This document shows, piece after piece, positions 8,361 through 16,608 of a stretch of 64,000 nucleotides of DNA (the first letter of the stretch is position 1; every line of letters starts with the position of its first letter). The stretch covers positions 62,001 through 126,000 of the forward strand of contig NZ_JAOTPO010000009.1 of NCBI RefSeq assembly GCF_029028005.1, written 5' to 3'. The notes under the pieces are model-generated. The model ran no database searches. It was not told the origin of the DNA and saw nothing but the letters and a program-made list of their open reading frames with translations. The translations under genes and the position numbers were made by a program. This DNA is from Alkalihalobacterium chitinilyticum. Lineage in GTDB: Bacteria > Bacillota > Bacilli > Bacillales > Bacillaceae_F.

Positions 8361-9230
8361 TTATGATGTTTTCTTTTGCGGTTTAACAAATGTTTCGGAA
8401 GAAAAAATTCGAATTATTACTGATCCACCATATAAACGTGCTTGGATGAGTAATGGTTGAGTGTAGTTATTTTTAAATTTAAAATCAGGTCCGTACCAAC
8501 TGACAGTTGCATCACGGCCAGGAGGGACATATCGAACACGACGACTATGGGAATAGCGTTGGACGATTTCTACACCAACTTTATCAACGGCATTAAAAAG
8601 GGTAGAGGACACTTGGCAAATACCACCGCCAATTCCATCAGTCAACTCGCCTCTAACAATAATGGGGGCGGGTAAATATCCTTTTTCAACGGTACGATTG
8701 CCAACTACTTGGTTAAATGAAAAGGTTTCTCCAGGAAAAACAACGTAGTTATTAATCGCATCTACAGCTAAAGAGATATTATGAGCTCGTTGTTTGTTAA
8801 ATTTATTAAAATATGTGACATATTGTCCAACCTGTTTGTTGCGAAGCGATAAAAGTAGTTCGCTGTCAACGCGAGGGTAGGTAATGAATCGTGGAACTTC
8901 AATTTCATCAGAAGAGTTATTAAAAAAGTAAGCGTAAAAAGCTTCAGAAAACCGTTTCCGATCTAACGAATACCCGTATTGTTCCGGAACTAACCTGCCG
9001 TAAGGATCAATAGTAGCATCCACCGGTTCTTTCGTTACTTGCTCTTCAATTTTATCAATGAAGGTTTCCAGTTTTTCTTCATCCACCAGTATCCCTTGGA
9101 AAACAGGTGATGTAAAATCAGACCGGTTGACCGTGGCCAGTGTTTCACCTTTAAACGTAATGGTTAAATCACTATGTACATTTATGATTTGCATAAAAAT
9201 TAAGATGAAAGTAATAAAAGTATAATTCAT
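8361..9230 (-). CDS. VanW family protein, exported
   Basis: Extracytoplasmic protein of the VanW family, several members of which accompany cell-wall or spore functions; the biochemical role is unknown. The N-terminus is one hydrophobic stretch (FITFILIFMQII) that acts as a signal or anchor. A region of about 110 residues with alternating hydrophobic pattern follows, resembling the putative peptidoglycan-binding domain that often precedes VanW. The VanW core begins near residue 150 and holds the diagnostic GIGGGICQVSSTLFNAV. ATG follows AGGAGGG at ten bases. It is similar in architecture to YoaR-type proteins of Bacillus. It stands alone. Confidence 0.85.
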   Translation of the reverse strand: MNYTFITFILIFMQIINVHSDLTITFKGETLATVNRSDFTSPVFQGILVDEEKLETFIDKIEEQVTKEPVDATIDPYGRLVPEQYGYSLDRKRFSEAFYAYFFNNSSDEIEVPRFITYPRVDSELLLSLRNKQVGQYVTYFNKFNKQRAHNISLAVDAINNYVVFPGETFSFNQVVGNRTVEKGYLPAPIIVRGELTDGIGGGICQVSSTLFNAVDKVGVEIVQRYSHSRRVRYVPPGRDATVSWYGPDFKFKNNYTQPLLIQARLYGGSVIIRIFSSETFVKPQKKTS

Positions 9231-9428
9231 CAGAAATAATCCCTCCTACAACTAGTTTGAGTTGTAAGATAATTTTTCATGAAATACAAAAAATGGGAGT
9301 GTCTAAGTTGGTAAAAAAATAGTGTGTGCGCTAGTTCTCACGTATAAGGATAATTGTAGCAATAACAAATCCAAAAAAACTCAACGACTTGAATAGAACA
9401 AATCGCTAGAGTTCATCAACTTACCATT

Positions 9429-9701
9429 TCAATAGAAATCATTCTCGTCCTCAGCAGGGTTGGCTTCTACTGCAATTTCGTAGGCACTTAGAATAGCATC
9501 CCGCTCTTCAGGGTCGGAGAGACCGACTAACTGCTGTTCTCCTTCATGATCCTCAACACGCATTAAAACAATTTCATCATCTGAAGAAAGAAGCGCATAA
9601 GAATGTTCGTCCATATCAAATAATGCTTCTACCGCATAGTCCATTTCATTTCCATGTTCATCTTCTACGGTAATATGATCACGTAATTCATTCGGTTCCA
9701 C
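9429..9701 (-). CDS. DUF1292 domain protein (YrzB-like)
   Basis: Small acidic cytoplasmic protein of the DUF1292 family. It opens HITVEDEHGNEMDYAVEALFD and continues with short beta-strand-like segments (SYALLSSDDEIVLMRVE), the pattern seen in YrzB of B. subtilis, which lies next to the Holliday junction resolvase gene there; here it stands alone. Translation starts at GTG behind GAGGTGA; an ATG two bases upstream is out of frame. Function is unknown in the family. The C-terminal tail is rich in Asp and Glu. Confidence 0.85.
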   Translation of the reverse strand: MEPNELRDHITVEDEHGNEMDYAVEALFDMDEHSYALLSSDDEIVLMRVEDHEGEQQLVGLSDPEERDAILSAYEIAVEANPAEDENDFY

Positions 9702-9891
9702 ATAATCACCTCACTTCATTATTCAGACGTAATATGCCCTTCAACGAGAGTATTTATTTTAATCAAAAAGAAATGTTATTCATTTTTACATGAATTGCCT
9801 GTGATAAGAAAAAATACAAATACAAATTACTATTATCATTCATTACCATGTACTGCTATAGCTATGTGACGTGATTTAGAGGTGGTTGAGC

Positions 9892-11364
9892 TTGAAATTA
9901 ATATATAGGATGTTTAAAATTCAATTCATTTGTTTTTTTGTATTGTTATTCTATTTCTATGGAAGCCCTGTGGTTGCAGCGATTATCGATCACCAAATAA
10001 TAAGTAAGAAGATTGATCAGGTCCTGCAAGACCAGTCTCATTTAGAAGGCTCCTTAGTTTCAATCAGTGTTCGATCGGCGGCGACAGGAGAATTACTATA
10101 TGAATATAATGGAGATGTTCGCTTAAAGCCTGCTTCTAATATGAAAATACTAACGGCTGTTGCTGCTTTGTCAACATTAGGGGAAGAGTACTGCTTTCAA
10201 ACAGAAGTCCTAACCGATGGAAAGTTGAAATGGGGAATACTGCACGGGAATTTGTATGTAAAAGGAAAAGGTGATCCGACGCTTCTCAAGTCTGATATTG
10301 ATGAAATGGTAAAAACGCTTAAGAAGCAAGGTATAAAAGCAATTCGAGGTAATTTAATTGGTGATGATACATGGTATGACGATGTACGTTATTCGATTGA
10401 TTTACCATGGAGTGATGAGACGATGGGGTACGGATCTGCGATTTCAGCATTAACAGTAGCTTCATATGAAGATTATGATGTCGGTACAGTTACGCTTCAA
10501 ATCGTTCCCAGTGAAGAGGTTGGTGAACCTGCTCAAGTGATTATGCAACCGTCCAACACCTATTTGGAAATTGTCAATCTCACAAAAACGGTTTCCGAAG
10601 ATGAGAAAGAAGAACTAAGTATTGTACGGAAACACGGTACAAACCAAGTGCTAATTGAAGGAACTTTACCAATACATACAACAGACTTTAAAGAAACGAT
10701 TGCAGTATGGGAACCAACTGATTTTGCCTTACATCTTTTTAGACAATCGTTAAAGGAACAAGGCATTTATTTGTTAGGCAATGTATCAAACGGTGTTACT
10801 CCAGACAACGCAGCGGTTTTGAGTGAACACACGTCAATGCCATTAGCTGATATCCTTATCCCTTTTATGAAATTGAGTAATAATGGACACGGTGAAATGC
10901 TCGTTAAAGAAATGGGGAAGATTGTGAACAATGAAGGATCTTGGGAGAATGGTCTTGAAGTTACTGAGCAAGTACTTAGACGTTATGGTATGAATATGGA
11001 TTCGATGTTATTAAGAGATGGATCTGGCATCTCACACACGAACTTAATTCCAGCCAATGAACTGTCGAATTTATTATTCACTATCCAGAACGAAGAATGG
11101 TTTTCTACTTTTTATCAATCGCTTCCTATTGCCGGAGCATCAGATAAAATGATCGGCGGAACATTAAAAAGTCGTATGAAGAACACACATGATCGGATTA
11201 GGGCAAAGACAGGAACATTAACATCTGTGAGTACGATATCAGGTTATGTGAACTCGGCAAGTGGGGAAACGTTTATTTTTTCAATACTCACCAATAACAT
11301 GCTTGATAATAAATCAGGCAAGAACTTAGAAGATCAAATTTTAATGGTATTGGCAAATTTTTAA
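9892..11364 (+). CDS. dacC: D-alanyl-D-alanine carboxypeptidase/endopeptidase, PBP4 type (S13)
   Basis: Penicillin-binding protein of peptidase family S13 that trims or cleaves peptidoglycan stem peptides outside the membrane. An N-terminal hydrophobic helix (FICFFVLLFYFYG) ending near PVVAA is the signal peptide. Catalytic motifs are in order: SNMK with nucleophile Ser82 and Lys85, SNN near 329-331, and KTG at 439-441. The long insert between motifs one and two is the usual S13 domain II. About 490 residues matches PBP4a (DacC) of B. subtilis. TTG at 9892 is chosen because GAGGTGG lies six bases before it; an upstream in-frame TTG at 9886 would leave no spacer. Confidence 0.88.
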   Translation: MKLIYRMFKIQFICFFVLLFYFYGSPVVAAIIDHQIISKKIDQVLQDQSHLEGSLVSISVRSAATGELLYEYNGDVRLKPASNMKILTAVAALSTLGEEYCFQTEVLTDGKLKWGILHGNLYVKGKGDPTLLKSDIDEMVKTLKKQGIKAIRGNLIGDDTWYDDVRYSIDLPWSDETMGYGSAISALTVASYEDYDVGTVTLQIVPSEEVGEPAQVIMQPSNTYLEIVNLTKTVSEDEKEELSIVRKHGTNQVLIEGTLPIHTTDFKETIAVWEPTDFALHLFRQSLKEQGIYLLGNVSNGVTPDNAAVLSEHTSMPLADILIPFMKLSNNGHGEMLVKEMGKIVNNEGSWENGLEVTEQVLRRYGMNMDSMLLRDGSGISHTNLIPANELSNLLFTIQNEEWFSTFYQSLPIAGASDKMIGGTLKSRMKNTHDRIRAKTGTLTSVSTISGYVNSASGETFIFSILTNNMLDNKSGKNLEDQILMVLANF

Positions 11365-11443
11365 AATCGGTGAGCATATTGCTCAGTCTTGCTTTCCAAG
11401 ATATGATATTCTCTTTGTAAAAGTAAAAATGAGGTGTGTTTTA

Positions 11444-12157
11444 ATGAAGATTGAAGTTTGGTCAGATTACGTATGTCCGTTTTGTTATATTGGAAAACGG
11501 CACTTAGAAAGTGCTTTAGAAAATTTTTCTCATCGAGACGAGGTCGAGGTAAAGTTTAAGAGTTATGAACTAGACCCACACGCTAGTCACAATACGAACG
11601 AATCGATGTATGAAATTTTATCTAAAAAGTATGGCATGTCGGTTGAAGAGGCTAAAAAAATGACGGATGGTGTTGCTGCACAAGCAAAGACGGTTGGACT
11701 TGACTTTGATTTTGATCAAATGATACGAACGAATACTTTAGATGCACATCGTCTTGCTAAGTTTGCGGAATCAAAAGGTAAGGACAAAGAAGTGGCTGAA
11801 GATCTATTAAAAGCTTATTTTATTGAGGCGAAGCATATTGGTGATCATACGACTTTAGAAGAGCTGGCGGTCAATGCAGGTCTCGATGTAAATGATGTGA
11901 AGAAGGTATTAAACAGTAATGCCTTTGAAGAAGAAGTACGATCAGATGAAGCGAAAGCGAAAAATATCGGTGTTCAAGGAGTTCCGTTCTTCGTGATTAA
12001 CGATAAGTATGCCATTTCCGGTGCACAACCAACAGAAACATTCCTAAATGCTTTACAAAAAGTATGGGAGGAAGAGAATGGAGAATCACCGTTAAAACCT
12101 CTTACATCAGCAGGGGATCAAGGTGCGACATGTACCGATGATCGCTGTGACTATTAA
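11444..12157 (+). CDS. DsbA family oxidoreductase (FrnE-like)
   Basis: Cytoplasmic thioredoxin-fold protein of the DsbA/FrnE group. The first strand is followed by the active-site motif CPFC (residues 11-14, in YVCPFCYIGKR), then an inserted helical domain, and the cis-proline loop in GVQGVPFFVIND. A second CxxxxxC pair occurs at the very C-terminus (CTDDRCDY). No signal peptide is present, so it acts inside the cell. The length, 237 residues, fits B. subtilis YwbO-type proteins. ATG at 11444 has GAGGTG seven bases before it; the earlier in-frame ATG at 11429 overlaps that site. The exact substrate is unknown. Confidence 0.87.
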   Translation: MKIEVWSDYVCPFCYIGKRHLESALENFSHRDEVEVKFKSYELDPHASHNTNESMYEILSKKYGMSVEEAKKMTDGVAAQAKTVGLDFDFDQMIRTNTLDAHRLAKFAESKGKDKEVAEDLLKAYFIEAKHIGDHTTLEELAVNAGLDVNDVKKVLNSNAFEEEVRSDEAKAKNIGVQGVPFFVINDKYAISGAQPTETFLNALQKVWEEENGESPLKPLTSAGDQGATCTDDRCDY

Positions 12158-12164
12158 ACATTGT

Positions 12165-12195
12165 AACCCAATTCACATTGTGAGTTGGGTTTTAT
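12165..12195 (+). terminator. Terminator after DsbA-like gene
   Basis: AACCCAATTCA and TGAGTTGGGTT form a stem with one G-U pair around a five-base loop, followed by TTTATA. Confidence 0.75.
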
Positions 12196-12214
12196 AGTGG
12201 AAAAATTAATTCGA

Positions 12215-12224
12215 TTCGACAAAA
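12215..12224 (-). promoter_or_regulatory. Candidate Spo0A box upstream of the diguanylate cyclase gene
   Basis: The minus strand reads TTTTGTCGAA, matching the published Spo0A binding consensus TTTTGTCRAA. It sits about 115 bp before the GGDEF gene start. This is sequence similarity only. Confidence 0.4.
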
Positions 12225-12340
12225 TCATTTCTATTTCTACAAACTCTGCTATAATTGAGGACAGTTAATGAAATACTCATTTAAAGATAATTATGATAGT
12301 AAACTTCATTTTGAAATTCTTAAAAAGTTGGAGTGGTTTT

Positions 12341-13525
12341 TTGAAAAATATAAGTAAGGTATTTACTATATACACCTTTGTTTGTATGGGTCTTTTTTTA
12401 CTTGTCCATTATGCGTTCCAGGTTCCAAATGCTGTTCTACTTTTCGTTGTACTGCTAATTCCCATGTTTTGGTTATGCAGTCGATACAATCATTTGCAAA
12501 AAGAAAAGGCAAAGGTGGATTTAGACAAAAGTGAACTCGAAAAAAACTATCATTCTCTCGTAAAGGAAAATGAACATCTTCATGAATTGATGAACAGTTT
12601 TAATGAAACTTTTTTCTCTTATAATGTAAATGAAAATAAGCTATTTATCACGAAAGGAATTGAGAGCCTTTTCTCTCATGATCAAGAAGACTACCATCAA
12701 AATGTTAGATTAATAGAAACCGTTTTAAAACCATTGGAGGAAAGCACGACTTCATTTCGAGATCAATTGTTTGCGAATCGAAAAATGAGAAACCAGCTGG
12801 TTGTTACCGATAAATACAATGAAAAGCGCTGGCTTGAAATATCAACCACGCCTCTGTTTGATGGTTCGGAAACCATTGTTCGAGTAGATGGTATGATTTC
12901 AGATATTACGAAGCGTAAACAATTAGAAGAATATTTAAGGCAAATGGCTTATTACGATGAATTAACCGATTTACCGAACCGCAAGTTAATTCATAAACAC
13001 TTGCGGAAAGCAATGGCGAGATCAAAACGTCACCAGCACAGCTTAAGCATTATGTTTATTGATTTAGATGGTTTTAAAAAGGTGAATGACACATTAGGAC
13101 ATGAAGGTGGAGACATCTTATTAAAAGAAGTGGCTAACCGACTTAACAGTTGTGTAAGAGAAGAGGATTTAACGGGACGTCTCGGTGGAGATGAATTTAT
13201 GATTGTCTTTGAGGAGACGAGTAAAGATGAAATTATTGGCATTGCAGAGCGAATTTTGTCAGTTGTTTCAGCTCCGTACACGATAAATGAGAATGAAGCA
13301 AAAGTGACACCAAGTATAGGGATTAGTATTTTGCCCGATGATGGTGAAGATTTAGAGACACTAATTCAAAATGCTGATAAGGCAATGTATCATGCAAAAG
13401 AAAAGGGTAAAGGAACATATCAATTCTTTTCTCCAGAACTAGAAGATTATCACTCTAAAAAGGTGGGCATCTTTGAAAAGTTTATAGAGTCTGTCTCTAA
13501 AATAAAAGAAACTTACATTCGCTAA
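12341..13525 (+). CDS. Diguanylate cyclase, membrane-anchored, with PAS-like domain
   Basis: Predicted c-di-GMP synthase. Two hydrophobic segments near the N-terminus (FTIYTFVCMGLFLLV and NAVLLFVVLLIPMFWL) anchor it. A coiled coil (residues about 55-90) leads to a divergent PAS domain that ends in ISDITKRKQLEEYLRQMAY. The GGDEF domain follows, with an intact GGDEF motif at 282-286. The inhibitory RxxD site (REED) lies exactly five residues before it, so product inhibition is expected. There is no EAL domain. TTG at 12341 is preferred because GGAGTGG lies just upstream; the longer form from ATG 12293 has no ribosome binding site. Confidence 0.88.
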   Translation: MKNISKVFTIYTFVCMGLFLLVHYAFQVPNAVLLFVVLLIPMFWLCSRYNHLQKEKAKVDLDKSELEKNYHSLVKENEHLHELMNSFNETFFSYNVNENKLFITKGIESLFSHDQEDYHQNVRLIETVLKPLEESTTSFRDQLFANRKMRNQLVVTDKYNEKRWLEISTTPLFDGSETIVRVDGMISDITKRKQLEEYLRQMAYYDELTDLPNRKLIHKHLRKAMARSKRHQHSLSIMFIDLDGFKKVNDTLGHEGGDILLKEVANRLNSCVREEDLTGRLGGDEFMIVFEETSKDEIIGIAERILSVVSAPYTINENEAKVTPSIGISILPDDGEDLETLIQNADKAMYHAKEKGKGTYQFFSPELEDYHSKKVGIFEKFIESVSKIKETYIR

Positions 13526-13575
13526 GAATGGGGTTTAAGCGCTGCTGCTTTTTCAACAGAGATGTGAAGGTATAG

Positions 13576-13611
13576 AAGGGACTTATCATAAAGGATAAGT
13601 CCCTTTCTCTG
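13576..13611. terminator. Hairpin between converging genes
   Basis: AAGGGACTTATC/GATAAGTCCCTT is a perfect 12-bp stem with a six-base loop. It lies between the GGDEF gene and the opposing glutamine-rich gene. The T runs on both sides are interrupted, so efficiency is uncertain. Confidence 0.65.
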
Positions 13612-13657
13612 TTCAAAGTAACAGAAGATGATTGTTACAGTTAAAAAGAGTGTGTCG

Positions 13658-14146
13658 TTATTGTTGTTGATTGCTTTGATTTTGGTTATTTTGGTTTTGA
13701 CTATTTTGACCTTGCATTTGTTGATATAATTGCTGTTGCGTTTGATCAATTTGTTGTGTAACTTGGTTCAACATATTAAATGATTGAAGAGATTGCTCTA
13801 CACTAGATAACATTTGCGAAGCTTGGTGAATAGATTGTTGAAGCTGTTGGAAAGTTTGTTGTTGCTGTTGTTGGGCTTGTGAACTAAATTGCTGGAATTG
13901 TTGTAAAAGTTCTTGTGATTGTTGTTGATTTTGTCCAAATGAAGAACTCATTGAAGACATCTGTTGTCCAGAGGATTGTAATTGATTTAATACGTTTTGC
14001 ATATTTTGTAACTGACCTTTTAAAGGGGAAATTTCTTCACCAATCTCTGCCTCTACTTTAGCGGCAGCTAACCTTTCAATTTTTTCTTCCGCTGCTTCCT
14101 CTGCACGTTCTGCATACATTTCATCCATTTCCATGTCTCGACCCAT
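13658..14146 (-). CDS. Glutamine-rich coiled-coil protein, hypothetical
   Basis: 162-residue soluble protein of unknown function. The first 45 residues are strongly charged and helical (MGRDMEMDEMYAERAEEAAE onward). The rest is dominated by glutamine, serine and methionine with long Q runs, and the tail is a low-complexity stretch of Gln and Asn. There are no cysteines and no membrane segment. The start ATG has AGGAGGAAC upstream with good spacing; an in-frame extension of 17 residues beyond it lacks a ribosome binding site. Composition resembles adhesive or aggregation-prone proteins such as some spore-coat proteins, but no domain supports that. It converges with the GGDEF gene. Confidence 0.72.
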   Translation of the reverse strand: MGRDMEMDEMYAERAEEAAEEKIERLAAAKVEAEIGEEISPLKGQLQNMQNVLNQLQSSGQQMSSMSSSFGQNQQQSQELLQQFQQFSSQAQQQQQQTFQQLQQSIHQASQMLSSVEQSLQSFNMLNQVTQQIDQTQQQLYQQMQGQNSQNQNNQNQSNQQQ

Positions 14147-14429
14147 TCTAAGTTCCTCCTTAAATTTGGTGTTTAAAGTAAACTGAGTAGTGCTCAATGA
14201 TTACTCAGTTTCAAAGCATCTAAAGTGAAAATGATCCACATTCCTGCGCTCCATTAAATACGTACGATCATTACACATACTACATATAGACACTTTAGAC
14301 CTAAGTTATTATGAGGAATCAAAAGGTTTTTATACCAAAATAAAATGTTAAAAAGTGTATGTAAAAAGTCAGTGTAGGCAAAATAATAAAAGGAGTGACA
14401 GATGCGGGTCAATACCAGTTTGACGGGCT

Positions 14430-14588
14430 CTAGAGGGAAATTTAAGGAGAAAGCGTGAAGCAAAGAGCCGGAATGGTGAGCGCTAGAGGGAAAAAATAGG
14501 AGAAAGCGTGAAGCCAAGAGCCGGATGGGTGCGCAGTAGAGGGGAAAATTAGGAGAAACCGTGAACCAAAGGGTAGGATTGATGTGCG
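14430..14588. repeat. Three tandem copies of a 53-bp repeat in a noncoding gap
   Basis: The core TAGAGGG...AGGAGAAA.CGTGAA.C.AAG recurs at 14430, 14483 and 14536, exactly 53 bp apart, with the third copy most diverged. The gap from 14147 to 14793 holds no convincing gene; a minus-strand frame across the repeats has no family character. GC is higher in the repeat than in the AT-rich flanks. Confidence 0.8.
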
Positions 14589-14793
14589 CTATATTTCTAT
14601 CAATCTCTAAAAAAACTACTAATCTAGCTAAATTAGGGTAGCTAATAATGTTTCGCGCAAAAAAACAAAAATAATTTAATAATACAAACCTCCACGTGTA
14701 TCCAATAGCAGTGAAATTTCATATATTATTTTAAAATTAAACATGCATTCTTTATACAAGCAGTTGCAGCTAATACGCCTAGAAGGGAGTAAA

Positions 14794-16221
14794 ATGTTTA
14801 TGGTAGAATTAACAGCTGCTCATTGGATGTACCTTTTTGGCACAACGGTTATAATACTCACGATGTTGTTTAGACAAAATGTGGTTGTTCCTGCGATCGT
14901 TGTAACTTTTTTAGTGGGGTGGATCTATACAGGTTCATTCGTTAGTGGGTTACAATCAATCTTCAATGCTAGTTTAACTGCCGCTGGAGAGCTATTTAAT
15001 ATTTTTCTAATCATCGCGATTATGACGGCACTTCTCCACTCACTCAAGTCTATCGGTGCTGACCAACAAATGATAACCCCTTTTCAGCGCGTTATGAAAA
15101 ATGGCCATATCTCGTTTTGGATCTTAGTATTCGTGACCTATTCAATTTCCTTATTCTTCTGGCCAACGCCTGCTGTACCGCTAGTTGGGGCATTACTTAT
15201 TCCTGTAGCTATTCGGGCAGGACTGCCGCCGATTGGTGCAGCGATCGCTATATCCTTAGCTGGTCAAGGCATGGCTTTATCCTCTGACTATGTTATCCAG
15301 ATTGCCCCGATGTTAAGTGCAACAGCTGCTGGAGTAGAAGTAAGTGCGGTTGCCGACAAAGCTTTTCTATTATCAATTGTTACTGGGGTTGTTGCAATTA
15401 CGCTTGCGTACTTATTTTTAAGAAAGTCTATTTTACGTCCGTCTGATAAACATCTAATTAGTTGGGAAGCAATTAACTCAACGGTGGAAGATGAGGTAAA
15501 AGAGACGGTAAAGCAAAAGAAAGGTAAATCTAGCGTATTATTTGCAGTGCTCGTTCCTGTTTCGTTTCTCATCATTATTATCTACATGGTTTTGGCAAAA
15601 TTTTCGAGCATTATTCCTTCCATTGAAGGCGGTTCGGGAGCAGCATTGATTGGTGGTACGGCTGCTGTACTATTAATAGCCGCAACATTCTTTAAAAATG
15701 TGAAGCAAGCACTTGGAAATGTCAGTGACAATATTGTCAAAGGATTTTTATTTGCCTTTAAAGCAATGGGGCCGGTTATTCCGATTGCTGGCTTTTTCTT
15801 CATCGGGAGCGGAGAATTATCAGCTAAAATTCTAGGTGTGGAAAGTTCGCCATCGTTTTTATTTGACCTTGTGCAAGCTGGTCAGCAACTCATTCCTGAA
15901 AGTGCATTTGTTGCAGGGTTCGGTATTCTCATGATCGGAATGATAACAGGTTTAGACGGTTCAGGGTTTTCAGGACTTCCTTTAGTTGGGGCGTTGTCAG
16001 GAGCATTAAGTCCGACTGTTGGAGTAGATGCGGCAACTTTAGCTTCGATCGGACAAATGGGGTCGATCTGGGTCGGTGGTGGAACATTAATTGCGTGGTC
16101 TTCACTTGTAGCCGTTGCTGGATTTGCTAAAGTACCAGTGATGGAACTGGTCCGGAAGAGTTTTATTCCTGTCGTGATCGGGTTGATCATTTCAACAATT
16201 TTTGGGTTAATATTCTTTTAA
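14794..16221 (+). CDS. Ion-transporter superfamily permease (GntP/NhaC-like)
   Basis: Polytopic membrane protein with about eleven to twelve hydrophobic segments. The overall plan, with repeated small-residue loops such as TPAVPLVGALLIPVAI and TGLDGSGFSGLPLVGALSG, is that of the ion transporter superfamily, which includes gluconate, citrate and Na+/H+ carriers. A charged cytoplasmic loop (VEDEVKETVKQKKGK) splits the two halves. I cannot assign the substrate. The start ATG lies shortly after GGGAG; ATG at 14800 is a near-equal alternative, while the ATG at 14743 has no ribosome binding site. A 38-residue membrane peptide gene follows. Confidence 0.75.
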   Translation: MFMVELTAAHWMYLFGTTVIILTMLFRQNVVVPAIVVTFLVGWIYTGSFVSGLQSIFNASLTAAGELFNIFLIIAIMTALLHSLKSIGADQQMITPFQRVMKNGHISFWILVFVTYSISLFFWPTPAVPLVGALLIPVAIRAGLPPIGAAIAISLAGQGMALSSDYVIQIAPMLSATAAGVEVSAVADKAFLLSIVTGVVAITLAYLFLRKSILRPSDKHLISWEAINSTVEDEVKETVKQKKGKSSVLFAVLVPVSFLIIIIYMVLAKFSSIIPSIEGGSGAALIGGTAAVLLIAATFFKNVKQALGNVSDNIVKGFLFAFKAMGPVIPIAGFFFIGSGELSAKILGVESSPSFLFDLVQAGQQLIPESAFVAGFGILMIGMITGLDGSGFSGLPLVGALSGALSPTVGVDAATLASIGQMGSIWVGGGTLIAWSSLVAVAGFAKVPVMELVRKSFIPVVIGLIISTIFGLIFF

Positions 16222-16233
16222 AAATTATTTAAC

Positions 16234-16267
16234 AAGGTTGGCCTGGCGCCAGCCTTTATTTATTTTT
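16234..16267 (+). terminator. Terminator after permease gene
   Basis: A nine-pair stem AAGGTTGGC/GCCAGCCTT with a five-base loop is followed by an AT-rich T-dominated tail. Confidence 0.75.
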
Positions 16268-16388
16268 GTGAAATATGTAAAGTAGGTTCTACCTAGCAAC
16301 GACTTTTAAATAGGAATTGAGATTTAAGTATGGTCAGACCATCAATTTGGAACGATAGGTAATAAATACAAATCGAATGGTGAGGACG

Positions 16389-16505
16389 ATGAATTTAAAG
16401 AAATTATTTAGTGAAAATTGGGTGCTTTTTATTATCTTATTCTATGTGGTTTTTGTAGGCGGATTTGTGGTTGCATTAACATTATTTGATTTTCTCTTAC
16501 GTTAA
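16389..16505 (+). CDS. Small single-span membrane protein, 38 aa
   Basis: A 38-codon frame preceded by GGTGAGG at short spacing. The product has a basic N-terminus (MNLKKLFSE), one long hydrophobic helix covering most of the chain (about residues 11-35) and a short LLR end. Its make-up is like that of small membrane proteins that accompany transporters. It sits after the permease terminator and converges with cstA. No family is recognised. Confidence 0.5.
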   Translation: MNLKKLFSENWVLFIILFYVVFVGGFVVALTLFDFLLR

Positions 16506-16532
16506 ATACAATTTTTTAACACCCCCATAGAA

Positions 16533-16566
16533 TGAAAAAACGCTAGGAACGTAACCTCCTAGCGTT
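16533..16566 (-). terminator. Terminator of cstA
   Basis: AACGCTAGGA/TCCTAGCGTT is a perfect 10-bp stem with an eight-base loop. Read on the minus strand it is followed by TTTTTTC, placing it as the end of the cstA transcript. Confidence 0.85.
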
Positions 16567-16608
16567 CAGTGTTTATCTAATTGTAAAGCTCATCACCAAA
16601 AGAAAGTG

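Noticed and set aside
9117-9135. CAGACCGGTTGACCG, similar to the ACCGGT operator motif
   Set aside because: Lies inside the VanW coding sequence on the opposite strand and not near a promoter.
9360-9428. Short hydrophobic frame on the minus strand near the DUF1292 gene
   Set aside because: No start codon with a ribosome site.
14254-14517. Minus-strand reading frame across the 53-bp tandem repeats
   Set aside because: No ribosome binding site, and its sequence is explained by the repeat units rather than protein-like selection.
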